64,000 nt of DNA from assembly GCA_963674685.2 (NCBI GenBank), contig CAXXWT010000007.1:496001-560000 (forward strand), in the 5' to 3' direction. This stretch comes from G963674685 sp963674685. GTDB taxonomy: Bacteria; Lernaellota; Lernaellaia; JACKCT01. Both the position numbers and the translations under genes were made by a program. This document shows, piece after piece, positions 16,712-25,636 of the stretch; within the stretch, counting starts at the first letter, position 1; the number at the start of each line of letters is the position of its first letter. A model generated the notes under the pieces. The model saw nothing but the letters and a program-made list of their open reading frames with translations. It was not told where the DNA came from and searched no databases.

Positions 16712-17071
16712 TCAATCGTGGAACACATACTGATTGCCCTGCGAGTATTTGTGCTCCGTATAATACGTATAGCCGGAAGTAGTGACATCGACGAACTCGA
16801 AAGTGACATCGGGATCGTCGGTCAGATTTCTGTCAAATGATAAAAGGTCGCTCAGATATTGGGTGTATCCACCGGAAATATCGGCGCCGCTATCATTGTA
16901 ATACACTTCCATGGCCACTTTGGCGTTGCGTCCCATGCTTTTGGCGGAAGCATCATAGGCTTTGCTGCGAAGACTGACAAAATTCGGAATGGCAATCAGA
17001 GCCAGAATGCCGATAATAGCTACCACTATCATCAACTCGATAAGCGTGAAACCGCTGATTTTTGTCTGCAT
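16712..17071 (-). CDS. pilA: Type IV pilin (PilA-type prepilin)
   Basis: 119 residues. A six-residue leader ending in G is followed by FTLIELMIVVAIIGILALIA, the class IVa cleavage site and N-terminal helix, with Glu5 of the mature protein present. The globular part is short (about 90 residues) and has no cysteine pair, as in several deltaproteobacterial short pilins. A sigma-54-type promoter lies at 17117-17132. No other pilus genes are nearby, so assembly genes must be elsewhere. It could be the major pilin or a pseudopilin. Confidence 0.9.
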   Translation of the reverse strand: MQTKISGFTLIELMIVVAIIGILALIAIPNFVSLRSKAYDASAKSMGRNAKVAMEVYYNDSGADISGGYTQYLSDLLSFDRNLTDDPDVTFEFVDVTTSGYTYYTEHKYSQGNQYVFHD

Positions 17072-17116
17072 ATTGTTCCCCCAAACTCAAAGCACAAACC
17101 ACAACATACTGAATTA

Positions 17117-17132
17117 TGCAATATTAATGCCT
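17117..17132 (-). promoter_or_regulatory. Sigma-54-type promoter of the pilin gene
   Basis: On the minus strand the bases read AGGCATTAATATTGCA: GG and GC separated by exactly 10 bases, with TTGCA at -12. It lies 46 bases before the pilin ATG, giving a leader of about 34 bases. pilA genes are classically RpoN/PilR-dependent. Confidence 0.6.
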
Positions 17133-17360
17133 ATGGAACATTCAGGCAGTCGTGCAAAAAATACTCATAATATCAAATACTTATAAAGTGTCATATGAGG
17201 TACTCATATTATGTTATTGTGCCGTTTTTCGTAAATCCATTGAAAAAAGTGACAATTTTTGTCACTCATTAAGTTACACGGAATTTGGAAATGGAATAAT
17301 AAGTCACATATCTAACTTTAACTTCACAACCCATGCGTCCGCCGGCTCTTAACAAAAAAA

Positions 17361-17397
17361 GATCGGGCAAAGCCGGTCACAATTGCTTTGCCCGATC
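17361..17397 (-). terminator. Strong rho-independent terminator hairpin
   Basis: A perfect 12-bp stem, GATCGGGCAAAG with CTTTGCCCGATC, and a 13-base loop. On the minus strand it is followed by TTTTTTTGTT (17351-17360). It would end minus-strand transcripts, such as read-through from the DUF6029/TlpA pair, before the pilin promoter. Confidence 0.7.
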
Positions 17398-17426
17398 TTG
17401 TTTCATCGCGGCCGCGGGTAATCCCT

Positions 17427-17591
17427 CTAGTGTCATGTCACACGTCGTCTGTCTGCACAGAGGTTGACGAGGCGCCCGGTTGACAAGGCATGAGAAACGA
17501 GAATATCGGGAATATTTGAGTGACGAATAACGCCGTCAACCGGGATGAGTCGGCGACCGAATGCGACTGTTGACGTGTGACATGACACTAG
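17427..17591. repeat. MITE-like element with perfect 20-bp terminal inverted repeats
   Basis: 165 bp. The ends are CTAGTGTCATGTCACACGTC and its exact reverse complement, with CTAG at each outer edge (a possible 4-bp target duplication). A second inner pair, CCCGGTTGAC and GTCAACCGGG, lies inside. No ORF. Probably moved in trans by a transposase that is not in the window. Confidence 0.7.
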
Positions 17592-17667
17592 GCTCAATAG
17601 ACCGGAAAACGCGCTGATAATTCCCGTGCTTTTTCGGCTGTTTCTTGCGGTTTTCTGCTGCTGGAAA

Positions 17668-17733
17668 AAGGAAATGTCCTTTCAAAACCCTAAATGACGA
17701 GCTTTTCCATCCCAAAGGTTTTGTCAAGGATCG
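17668..17733 (+). repeat. Dispersed intergenic repeat, copy 1 (second copy 56652-56717)
   Basis: Begins GGAAATGTCCTTTCAAAACC, continues TAAATGACG and GCTTTTCCATCCCAAAGG and ends TGTCAAGGATCG. It is nearly identical to 56652-56717. A linked 24-base block (AAGTACGGTAATCCTCGAAG, 17798-17821) is also shared, inverted, at 56622-56643. The rest of 17734-17936 shows only a GCCGCC-type hairpin near 17740. Confidence 0.75.
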
Positions 17734-17936
17734 TTGACCGCCCTCTTAAGGCGGCGAAAAATAATTTTTCTTCTTAGCTTTTTGCCGGGAGGTCATGAAA
17801 GTACGGTAATCCTCGAAGAACCGTAAAAGATTCCAGATCATGCCGATCAAACAATGGCCCGGCGATACGCTCCGGAAAGGCGTTGCGGACTGGTTTCAGA
17901 TAATCTGCTTCACAGGCGCCGACGGCGTATTTGCCA

Positions 17937-19595
17937 TTAAAATCTCAAGGTCAGATCGGCTTTAAGGCCTTCGTAGGCCGGCACCTGCCGGCAAACGCCT
18001 CCGGAGCAAAGCAGGCCGCCTTTCACGCGCCCGTAAAAGAAGTTCATGTCCACGTGCTGCCCGGCGTGCAGGGTCAGTTCACCGGACCAGTAATCGTGAT
18101 CCTCTTCATCGGCCTGCGCGGCGCTAACGACGCCCGCCACGGAAGGTTCATCGGAAAACTCGTATCGTCCGGTCAACGACATATGGGGGGACCAGGTCCA
18201 CGAAGGCGCCACGGACCACGCGCCGTACTGCTCGCCCTGAAAAACGCCTGTGGTGCGATAGAAGTCCTTGTAGCGGGCCTCCACGGTCAATTCGTTTTTT
18301 GCCGTTACGGGAACGCCGCCGTCGAACTCTCCGTGAATCCACCGGCCTTGCGGCGCTTCGTGTTCCTCGCGGTAGCCCCCGCCCGCGATAACGTATGCGC
18401 CGTTATCGAAAAGCTTTTCGACGCCGCCGTAGGAATGCTCGACCCATTCGCCGGTCTGCTCGGCGTCTTCGTCGCCGGTCGCGTCGTAATGCCCTGCCAG
18501 TTCATTCGGAACGCGGCTGTGGCGCACGCTGCGATAGTAATTGCCGTGCACGGATACATCCACGACGGGAACAAATACCTCCATATAGCCGCGCCCGCCG
18601 ATGATATCCTCGGTGTCCGGCGCGTGGCCGAATGTCTGCTTCTCGAATTCCAGAATCGGCGGTTCGGCGTAGGGGAAGGTGAAGCGATAATAATCCTGTC
18701 CCTCGAAAAGAAAGGTCACGGGATAGAAGTCCAGGTTCAGCGCGCCGTAGGCCGCCCTTCCTTCCATCTCGACGGAATCCGTATCTTTTTTCCGGTCCTC
18801 GATTTCATACCAGGCGTACTCGCCGCGCAATGAGCCGTGTCCGCCGAAGTTGAGCCATTTGCCGCCGACGCCGAGAAGCGTGTACGGATCGTCCTGCTCC
18901 CGCGCGACGGCGCCGATGCTGTCGTCGGGCTGCAGGGCGCCTGCCAGAGCCCGCAATTCCACGAAGCCCCAGCCCGGTTTGCCCGCTTCGATCTGCCCGC
19001 CGTACGCCGTGTCCTGCTCGTCGAAATCCGGCTCCTCCTGCGTGGCGCGTTCGGGCTTGAAGCTCAGATCGTCGCCTTCGTTGACGAATCCGCCCAGGAC
19101 GCGAAGCTCCACGTGTCCGCCGGGGTCGCCATACTGCGCGAGGCCGCCGCGAAGCGTGTTGTCCATGCCGAACTCGTCGCGCTTGAGCATGGAAAGCACC
19201 AGGCCGTTTCCCATGCGCGTATAGAAATCCCCGGCGCGCACGTAAAGGCCGTGATTCTCGTATTGCACGAAGGCTTTTTCCAGAAGGTACTTGACGCTGT
19301 ACTGCTCTTTTTCGAAATAGCTTTCGGCGTCGTACCGGATGGCGGCGGTCAGCGAGGCTTTTGTCAGCGAAAAATTCAGGCGGTTGATCGCCGCCCAAAA
19401 ATGCAGATCCTCATCCTCGTCGGTTTCGTCGTAAAGGATTTTCAGCGTTTCGACCAGCGCGCCCGAATCGGTCGCCGGCGTTTTGAGTTCAAAAGCGTGT
19501 GCAAAATTTCCCGCCGTCAGGGCCAGGCCCAAAACCACGGCGACGAAAACAATAAACGATGTTGCAAAACGATTAATCGGCCAGAGCTTTTTCAA
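17937..19595 (-). CDS. DUF6029-type outer-membrane beta-barrel protein
   Basis: 552 residues from a TTG at 19595; another TTG at 19613 is possible. No ATG exists near the signal peptide (hydrophobic core about 13-29, cleavage near AHA-FEL). Both starts lie inside the end of the upstream TlpA gene, so translation is probably coupled. Alternating strands, many aromatic girdle residues and a final Phe (LTLRF) mark an outer-membrane barrel. The order of blocks (NRLNFSLTKASL, VRAGDFYTRMGNGLVLSM, FGMDNTLRGG) matches DUF6029, which is often paired with a TlpA-like thioredoxin. The function is unknown. Confidence 0.75.
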   Translation of the reverse strand: MKKLWPINRFATSFIVFVAVVLGLALTAGNFAHAFELKTPATDSGALVETLKILYDETDEDEDLHFWAAINRLNFSLTKASLTAAIRYDAESYFEKEQYSVKYLLEKAFVQYENHGLYVRAGDFYTRMGNGLVLSMLKRDEFGMDNTLRGGLAQYGDPGGHVELRVLGGFVNEGDDLSFKPERATQEEPDFDEQDTAYGGQIEAGKPGWGFVELRALAGALQPDDSIGAVAREQDDPYTLLGVGGKWLNFGGHGSLRGEYAWYEIEDRKKDTDSVEMEGRAAYGALNLDFYPVTFLFEGQDYYRFTFPYAEPPILEFEKQTFGHAPDTEDIIGGRGYMEVFVPVVDVSVHGNYYRSVRHSRVPNELAGHYDATGDEDAEQTGEWVEHSYGGVEKLFDNGAYVIAGGGYREEHEAPQGRWIHGEFDGGVPVTAKNELTVEARYKDFYRTTGVFQGEQYGAWSVAPSWTWSPHMSLTGRYEFSDEPSVAGVVSAAQADEEDHDYWSGELTLHAGQHVDMNFFYGRVKGGLLCSGGVCRQVPAYEGLKADLTLRF

Positions 19596-20079
19596 TTTCT
19601 TTTTCCAGTTCAATTTCGTCGCCCGTGGCGAAACCTTCGTGCGTGTATCGGATTTTCCCCTGCTTGTCGATCAGAACCACGAAGGGATAAGCGCTCTTGG
19701 GATTATAAAGCCCCGCGACCTTGGAATCCGCGTCGTACAAAACCGGATATGTGACTCGTTTGCGCTTGACGATCTGCCGGGCCTTGGCCTGGCCCGAGCT
19801 GTTGTCGTTGTTGATGGAAAGAATCTCCAGGCCCTTGTCCTTGTATTTGCCGTAAACTTTTTCGAGCATGGGCATCTCCAGGATGCACGGCTTGCACCAA
19901 CTGGCCCAGAAGCTCATGATCACGGCCTTTTTCCCTTCGTATTGGGAAATGGAATAGGGTTTGCCGGATGCGTCTTTGAGCGAAAACGCCGGCGCTTTTT
20001 CGCCCAGCGCGTACGCCGCCGAAGTCATCAGCGCGATGATGCACAATACAGCGAAAACCTTCGCAACCGCTTTTGGCAT
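19573..20079 (-). CDS. TlpA/ResA-like periplasmic thioredoxin
   Basis: 168 residues. Signal peptide (core about 8-22, cleavage near YALG). The redox site is WCKPC in SFWASWCKPCILEMP, followed by a fold with YPFVVLID near the cis-Pro position. Probably a periplasmic thiol reductase/oxidase in the TlpA-ResA group. The stop lies inside the start region of the DUF6029 barrel gene, so the two form a translationally coupled pair and may act together on disulfides of the barrel. Start ATG at 20079 has AAAGGAT upstream. Confidence 0.88.
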   Translation of the reverse strand: MPKAVAKVFAVLCIIALMTSAAYALGEKAPAFSLKDASGKPYSISQYEGKKAVIMSFWASWCKPCILEMPMLEKVYGKYKDKGLEILSINNDNSSGQAKARQIVKRKRVTYPVLYDADSKVAGLYNPKSAYPFVVLIDKQGKIRYTHEGFATGDEIELEKEIEKALAD

Positions 20080-20177
20080 TTTATAATCCTTTCAAACCAT
20101 GAGCATTTCCATCACGGCGTATTTATATCTTCAATCCACGTGCAATTTCAAATGCACCGGCCCACCCATGGGGCGGA

Positions 20178-21116
20178 TCAACCGGGAATTTTTATTTTCA
20201 GTGAGCCCGGCAGGATTTCATATTCCGAAGGCAGGCGCCCCGGCGCTTCTCCGTCCACGTCGTGAAGGACTTCCTCGTCGGAAACAGCTTTGACTTTTTT
20301 ACCCTGAAACACGCTGATCTTGGGATGTTCGATGTGCCGGCCGGAGTATATTTTCGGCATCTGAGTGAGAATCTCGAAAGCGCTCAAGTCTTCCATCAAA
20401 ATGATGTCGAAAAGACCGTCGTCCAGTTTCGCGTCGGGGGCATACATCATGCCGCCCCCGCAAAAACGCCCGTTGCATACGCCGCAGCTGTACACCTTCC
20501 TGACGCCGATGGAATGGCCGTCGATGAAAATCTCCACGGCCTTGTTTTTATAGGCCAGCGTGGAAACGAGACTCGCCCATGCGAAACTTGCGAATCCGCC
20601 GAAAGCTTTCGTGGTTTCGTTGACGCGCCGGTCGATCTCCCCGCCCACGCCGAAGGTGGCGATGTTGATAAAATAACGCTCGCGATCGGCGCCCTCGTGG
20701 TCGACCAGGGTCATGCGCCCCACGTCGATGGTCCGCGTCGCTTTGCCCGAAAGCCACTGCGCGGCCTCGGCCAGTTCCTTGGGCAATCCCGTCGTCTTGC
20801 GAAAATCTCCGCCGGTTCCCCTCGGAATCGAGGTCATGACGGCATCCGGATTGATCATGACGCCGTTTTCGAAAAACCCGTTGACGACTTCGTTGTTGGT
20901 GCCGTCGCCGCCCACGGCCAGGATCATCTCGAAGCCGTCTTTAATGGCCTGCTGAGTCAATTCAGTCGCCTCGCATGGCTTGGTGGTCATCACGTACTCA
21001 AAACCGCCCAGATGCTTTCTTATGGCGTCGGCGATCTCATCCCAGCGCCGCTTCGTGGAGCCGTTTGCGGATTGCGGATTGACCACCGCCATGGTTTTAT
21101 AATTATCGCGTGTCAT
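20178..21116 (-). CDS. Diacylglycerol kinase-family lipid kinase
   Basis: 312 residues from ATG 21116, which has GGGCAGG six bases upstream; the longer frame from 21254 has no ribosome site. Family marks are VNPQSANG near the start, the glycine-rich nucleotide loop AVGGDGTNNEV, PRGTGGDF and the C-terminal VSDEEVLHDVDGE. These proteins (DAGK catalytic/YegS/sphingosine kinase group) phosphorylate lipid hydroxyls with ATP at the inner membrane. The exact lipid cannot be told. Single gene, followed by the TlpA gene 98 bases away. Confidence 0.88.
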   Translation of the reverse strand: MTRDNYKTMAVVNPQSANGSTKRRWDEIADAIRKHLGGFEYVMTTKPCEATELTQQAIKDGFEMILAVGGDGTNNEVVNGFFENGVMINPDAVMTSIPRGTGGDFRKTTGLPKELAEAAQWLSGKATRTIDVGRMTLVDHEGADRERYFINIATFGVGGEIDRRVNETTKAFGGFASFAWASLVSTLAYKNKAVEIFIDGHSIGVRKVYSCGVCNGRFCGGGMMYAPDAKLDDGLFDIILMEDLSAFEILTQMPKIYSGRHIEHPKISVFQGKKVKAVSDEEVLHDVDGEAPGRLPSEYEILPGSLKIKIPG

Positions 21117-21439
21117 ATAATCCTGCCCTTTGAGATGAAGCCAAGCTCGTTTTGATAAGATTTGATGATTTTCCACAAAAGGGTCAAGCCCTGTCGAAGA
21201 CGCGGGCGCCGGGAAAAAATCAGAAAACTGAGACGCCGAGACGAATTTTCGCAAAAATCGAGAGCCTGACCGGCAAGAGACTCCTTACATAACCTCTTGT
21301 ATTTTCACAACATTTCAAATAGTTTCATCCTTTCATGGCGATTCGGCACGACATTTGATATATTGACTTGCAATTATGAGGCAATAAAGCCGGGATATCA
21401 GTTGTAAGATAACAAACGGCACGAAAATGGGGGGCTGAC

Positions 21440-23065
21440 ATGCAACACGCCCGTTTATTCCACTCGTTATTATTCCCGATGATTTTACTGTTCGTATTCC
21501 TTGGCGCTTTGAGCGTCGCCTGCGGAGACAGCGACGGACTCGGCGACGACGATGACGACAGCGACAGCGCATACGCCGGCGACGGCGACGATGACGACAA
21601 CGCCTTCGCCGACGATGACGAGGATCTGGATGACGACGAAAGCGACGATGATACCGCGGACGACGATGAACCGCCCCCCGAGCCCGAGGAGGATATCGAT
21701 CCGGGAACCCGCCCGAGAATCTGCGGGGAATCGGTGTATATCCTCAACACGGAAGGCGACTTCGTCACACAGGTCAACTCCGTTTCCCTGTCCGTGCGCA
21801 CCATCGAAGTCGGGAGCAATCCCGTTTCCCTGCGCACCACGGAGAATTGCGACAAGCTGGTCACGCTCAACAGCGGGGACGACACGGTCACCATTATCGA
21901 CGCCGCCGATCAGTCAACTGTCGACCGGCAGGTGCGTTATGGTTTGAATTCGCTGAAAGTCTCGCCCGGCGACCAATACGCCGTGGCCTATCACAATTTC
22001 GACAGCGGCCAGTCCGGCGGCACCATCGGATACGGCGAAGTATCCATCGTCGATCTGGAAGCCGCGGCCGAGGACGACGCCGTCGTTTCCCTGGGCGTGG
22101 GATTTCCGCCGGATCACGTGGCTTTCTCGCCCGACGGCTCATACGCCCTTTTAGTCAGCGAAACGACCGTGGCGCTGGTAGAACTCGAAACCGGCGTCTA
22201 TGAAACCCTGGCCACGGGCCTGGACGTGCAGGCCGGACAGAAAGTCAAAAAGATCGGAATCACGGCCGACGGCCTTTACGCGCTGATTCTGGCCGAAGCC
22301 TCGCAGAACATCCTGGCTCTTCATCTGGACGACATGCAATTGCAGGAAGTGGACCTGGGCTGCTATCCCACGGACCTGGACATTTCCGAGCAAGGCGACG
22401 TTTCGCTTCTGGTCTGCAAACAAAGCAATCAGGCGCTGATTCTCGACAACGACGATTTGACTCTGAGCACTTACGATGTGGATGAAGTGGTCGGCAGCGG
22501 AGAAATGACCACCGACGGCGCGCTGGCGCTGTTATTCACCAACGCCGAATTCATCGAACTCATCCACGCTTTCGATACGGCGACCGGCGGATTGACCACG
22601 TACCTGACCGTCAAGCCCATTACGGCGGCGGCCATCGCGCCGGATGACGCGTCGGCCATCCTCTTTCACGACGGCGGCGACAACGATCCCATCGACGACT
22701 TCGATGAGTACTTCGACAGGAAAAACGCTTTTTCGATCATGACCATCGATCAGGGGCGCATCGCTCCGGTGGAAGTCCCCGAAGCGCCCGAGACCGTCAG
22801 CTTCGATCCCGACGGGGATTTCGCCATTATTCCTTTGCCGAATTCGCGGCGCGTCGTGCTGGCCGATCTCGTTTTCGGCCTGGCCGATGAAATCACTACG
22901 CCGAGCCCGCCCCTGGAGGCCGGGCTGATTGCCGTGGACGGCGAAGTGACCGGCTACGTCCTGCAGGAGCACGAACTTGGCCGCATCAGCTTTTTCGATA
23001 CGGCGGACCAGAACCTTCAGCTTAGAACCATCACCGGCTTTTTGCTCAACAGCGAAATCGACTAG
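21440..23065 (+). CDS. Asp-rich lipoprotein with beta-propeller (YVTN-like) domain
   Basis: 541 residues. Lipobox LSVAC with lipid Cys28, then an acidic linker of Asp with Ala, Gly, Ser (about 30-85), a short EP-rich hinge and a repeated WD/YVTN-like beta-propeller, seen as recurring units ending in VAFSPDGSYALLV, GLYALILAE and FDPDGDFAIIP. It probably displays at the cell surface as a binding scaffold. RBS GGGGGG lies 5 bases before ATG. The next gene is a paralogue 14 bases downstream, so the two are co-transcribed. Confidence 0.8.
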   Translation: MQHARLFHSLLFPMILLFVFLGALSVACGDSDGLGDDDDDSDSAYAGDGDDDDNAFADDDEDLDDDESDDDTADDDEPPPEPEEDIDPGTRPRICGESVYILNTEGDFVTQVNSVSLSVRTIEVGSNPVSLRTTENCDKLVTLNSGDDTVTIIDAADQSTVDRQVRYGLNSLKVSPGDQYAVAYHNFDSGQSGGTIGYGEVSIVDLEAAAEDDAVVSLGVGFPPDHVAFSPDGSYALLVSETTVALVELETGVYETLATGLDVQAGQKVKKIGITADGLYALILAEASQNILALHLDDMQLQEVDLGCYPTDLDISEQGDVSLLVCKQSNQALILDNDDLTLSTYDVDEVVGSGEMTTDGALALLFTNAEFIELIHAFDTATGGLTTYLTVKPITAAAIAPDDASAILFHDGGDNDPIDDFDEYFDRKNAFSIMTIDQGRIAPVEVPEAPETVSFDPDGDFAIIPLPNSRRVVLADLVFGLADEITTPSPPLEAGLIAVDGEVTGYVLQEHELGRISFFDTADQNLQLRTITGFLLNSEID

Positions 23066-23079
23066 GATAGGGGGTAAAA

Positions 23080-24651
23080 ATGAGATTTCGAGCCTATTGG
23101 ATTCTCCTGATCGCCCTGTGCGGCATGTGCGCCTGTTCCGCCGCGGATGACGCCATCGAGCAGATCAACATTCTCCTCTTCGGCGAAGAGGATCAGGGCG
23201 ACAGCGTCGGCGGCAAGCGGGAATATCGGTACATCCCCGCCATGACCGCAGCGGGCTATGCGGCGGCCATCGATCCATATGACGGGTCTTTGGAACTGAT
23301 CAATCCGGTCGATAAAAGCCACAAGTACATTCCCCTATCCCCCGATCCCGTCAACGCCGTCGCTTTGCCGGACAATAAAACCATCGCCGTGCTGGACGGA
23401 AATCTGCACGAAGTGCGTTTCGCCGACGCGTCGAACCAGAGCGTTACCGGGGTCGTTTCCGTCGGGGAAACGGTGAACCGCCTGATCGCCGCTCCGCAAG
23501 GATATTACGTGCTGGCCATATACGATCCGGACCTGGGAGGCGTGGACTTCGGCGACAGCGGCATTATCAATTATTACGAACTGGACATTTTATTTCCGGG
23601 AAACAACGCCGCCAAGGCGGTGTCCATCGATTTCGCCCCGGACAACATCGTCTTTACGCCCGACGGCAATTCATGCCTTCTGGGCAAGGAACTGCGCATC
23701 GTGCACCTGGACCTGACCACGGCCCAGACCACGGCTTATCCTTTGTCTTTGGGCGCCGAGGACACGCGCACGCCCTCGGGGATGTCCATCAGTCCCGACG
23801 GGCAGTTGGCGGTAGTCACCGTCGAGGAAAACAGCGACGTATATGTCCTGGATCTGGCTCTTGGAAACATCAACATTCTGGACTCATCCAGCAGCGCCTC
23901 GGATGTTCTTTTCCTCCCCGATTCCCATACCGTGATTCTGCCCCTGCCGGATGAAAAAGCCGCTTCGGTCGTCGATCTGGATTCGGGAATTCCCGAAACC
24001 GTGGACCTTGGCGAAACCATGTCGTTGGTCCAGCTCATGCCCGACGCCGCCGGCGCCGTTTTTTACAGCATCGGAGGCTCCAGCGTGGTGGTTTTGGATT
24101 TGGAGAATCTGAAAACCAAAACGTATTCCTTAAACGGCGTCATCGACTCGTCCCGCGTCGAAAGCCCCTTGAAAATCGATCCCAACGGCCGGTTTATCGC
24201 CGCCGTGGTCAGCGGATATTACGGCGGTGACGATTATTGGAGCGATGATTACTGGGGTGATGATTACTGGGACGACTATTGGGACGATTACTGGAAAGAC
24301 GACGAAAAAAGCTATGAAGGCATGGGATTTACGCTGGACCTCGTGGATTTGAACGAAGGCGTCACCGTTCCCATGGGGCTTGAAGGGATGATCGACGAGT
24401 TTGATTTCTCCTCCGAAGGCGCCGCCGTCGGCATTCTGTTAAATGACGTCAAGAAGATCGTCGTTCTCAACGTGGCCACGCTCGGCGCTTTTTCCAGGCC
24501 GCTGGGCCCGCTGCCTCAAAACATGCAGTTTATGAGCGCCGCGGGAAAATTCGTGGTCGATTACAATCATGAGGAAGGCAAGCTCGCGTTCATCGACCAG
24601 GCCGATCAGGAAAATTTCTGGTTTGCCATGAGAATATTTGATCGAAGATAA
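23080..24651 (+). CDS. Beta-propeller lipoprotein paralogue with a DYW-rich loop
   Basis: 523 residues. Lipobox ending MCAC gives lipid Cys19; there is no long Asp linker here. The body repeats propeller blades (NIVFTPDGNSCLL, GMSISPDGQLAVV, VLFLPDSHTVIL). Residues about 384-408 form a striking loop of repeated DDYW units (SDDYWGDDYWDD type), acidic and aromatic at once. It is a paralogue of the upstream lipoprotein, 14 bases apart with its own AGGGGGT site. A hairpin follows the stop. Role unknown; surface binding is an inference. Confidence 0.78.
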   Translation: MRFRAYWILLIALCGMCACSAADDAIEQINILLFGEEDQGDSVGGKREYRYIPAMTAAGYAAAIDPYDGSLELINPVDKSHKYIPLSPDPVNAVALPDNKTIAVLDGNLHEVRFADASNQSVTGVVSVGETVNRLIAAPQGYYVLAIYDPDLGGVDFGDSGIINYYELDILFPGNNAAKAVSIDFAPDNIVFTPDGNSCLLGKELRIVHLDLTTAQTTAYPLSLGAEDTRTPSGMSISPDGQLAVVTVEENSDVYVLDLALGNINILDSSSSASDVLFLPDSHTVILPLPDEKAASVVDLDSGIPETVDLGETMSLVQLMPDAAGAVFYSIGGSSVVVLDLENLKTKTYSLNGVIDSSRVESPLKIDPNGRFIAAVVSGYYGGDDYWSDDYWGDDYWDDYWDDYWKDDEKSYEGMGFTLDLVDLNEGVTVPMGLEGMIDEFDFSSEGAAVGILLNDVKKIVVLNVATLGAFSRPLGPLPQNMQFMSAAGKFVVDYNHEEGKLAFIDQADQENFWFAMRIFDRR

Positions 24652-24674
24652 CGTAAGGAAAAATTCAAATCCAA

Positions 24675-24702
24675 CGCCGAGTTTGTCAGATCAAACTCGG
24701 CG
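24675..24702 (+). terminator. Hairpin after the beta-propeller lipoprotein operon
   Basis: An 11-bp perfect stem, CGCCGAGTTTG with CAAACTCGGCG, loop TCAGAT, 23 bases after the stop. The T-tract is weak, so the strength as a terminator is uncertain. Confidence 0.5.
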
Positions 24703-24760
24703 TCGGCATTATGTCATAAATGAGCCTCGAATGAGATAGGAGATAATAGTCCAGTTCGTC

Positions 24761-24976
24761 AGAGACTGGCGATAAATAAACATAACGTCGAGTTATTGTC
24801 ATCCCGACCGGAGCGAAGCGTAGTGGAGGGATCCCTTTAATGATACGCGAATATGTTGTCAAAACGCGTACTTCAGCAAGGCGATGGCGCTTCATTGAAG
24901 GGATCCCTCGACTCGCCCTAAGGGGCTCGGGATGACATGTTGTGAATTATTCGTTTTTTACATTATCGACAGTCTC
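24761..24976. repeat. GTCATCCCGA-type MITE-like element, copy 1
   Basis: Outer ends AGAGACTGGCGATAA and TTATCGACAGTCTC; inner inverted arms from TTGTCATCCCGACC to CGGGATGACA and GGAGGGATCCCTTTAATGA to TGAAGGGATCCCTC. Related copies at 33265-33467 and 37829-37973. The ORFs that can be drawn in it are the usual spurious ones of this repeat. Confidence 0.8.
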
Positions 24977-25103
24977 GGATGCTTCGGGGATTGAGTGGGT
25001 GACAGATAGGAAATCCAGGCCTTCTCATTTCGAAATCAGCCATTACAAAACATGAAATTCACACGATAAATACTGCCGACAAATATATGTCTCGCCGCCG
25101 CTG

Positions 25104-25346
25104 TTAATGGATCATCCAGCGATCGGGCTTTCTTTTAATGCCCTGCAACATCGCGCCAAGCAGAATCAGTTTCTGCATTTTGCGTTCATGCTCCATGGCG
25201 CGTATTTCCTCTTCGTCGAATTTATCGTTTGCGGCGCTTTTGGCCGAAGTCAGTTCCTCGTCTTTGCGCTCATCTTTATCCTTGTCGCCGCCCACCAGGG
25301 GCGCTTTTTGCGTGTTGGTGAGTATTTCATAGGTTTTCTCGCTCAT
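25104..25346 (-). CDS. Small charged protein of unknown function
   Basis: 80 residues, strong ribosome site GGAGAGGG just before ATG. Very rich in Lys, Asp and Glu in the first 55 residues, then a probable amphipathic helix (MQKLILLGAMLQGI) near the C-terminus. No signal peptide. I recognise no family. It lies alone between the MITE-like element and the sulfatase-like lipoprotein. The gap 25347-25636 shows a weak copy of repeat unit R at about 25573-25618 (CTATTGAGTGACGCCTGC) and nothing else. Confidence 0.6.
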   Translation of the reverse strand: MSEKTYEILTNTQKAPLVGGDKDKDERKDEELTSAKSAANDKFDEEEIRAMEHERKMQKLILLGAMLQGIKRKPDRWMIH

Positions 25347-25636
25347 TTTCCCTCTCCATCTCTACTTTACCCGCTTATAACCGCGCGGGTTCCATAAAGA
25401 AAACCTAAGTCCGAACCGGGAAATGTAAACAATGACATGGAGACTTTCCGGTGATTATCCATTGCAGGATTACAATGCGATCCAAAGCGCTTTTCAAAGC
25501 TCTCCTTGCATCCCATGTCTTCCTTCACCCATTTCATGGGTTTGAATGAAATGAAACGTCATCATTTTCCAGGGCTGCCGCTCTTCGCTATTGAGTGACG
25601 CCTGCTAAAGCGGGCTCTTCTTTCGCCTTTCCCCTT

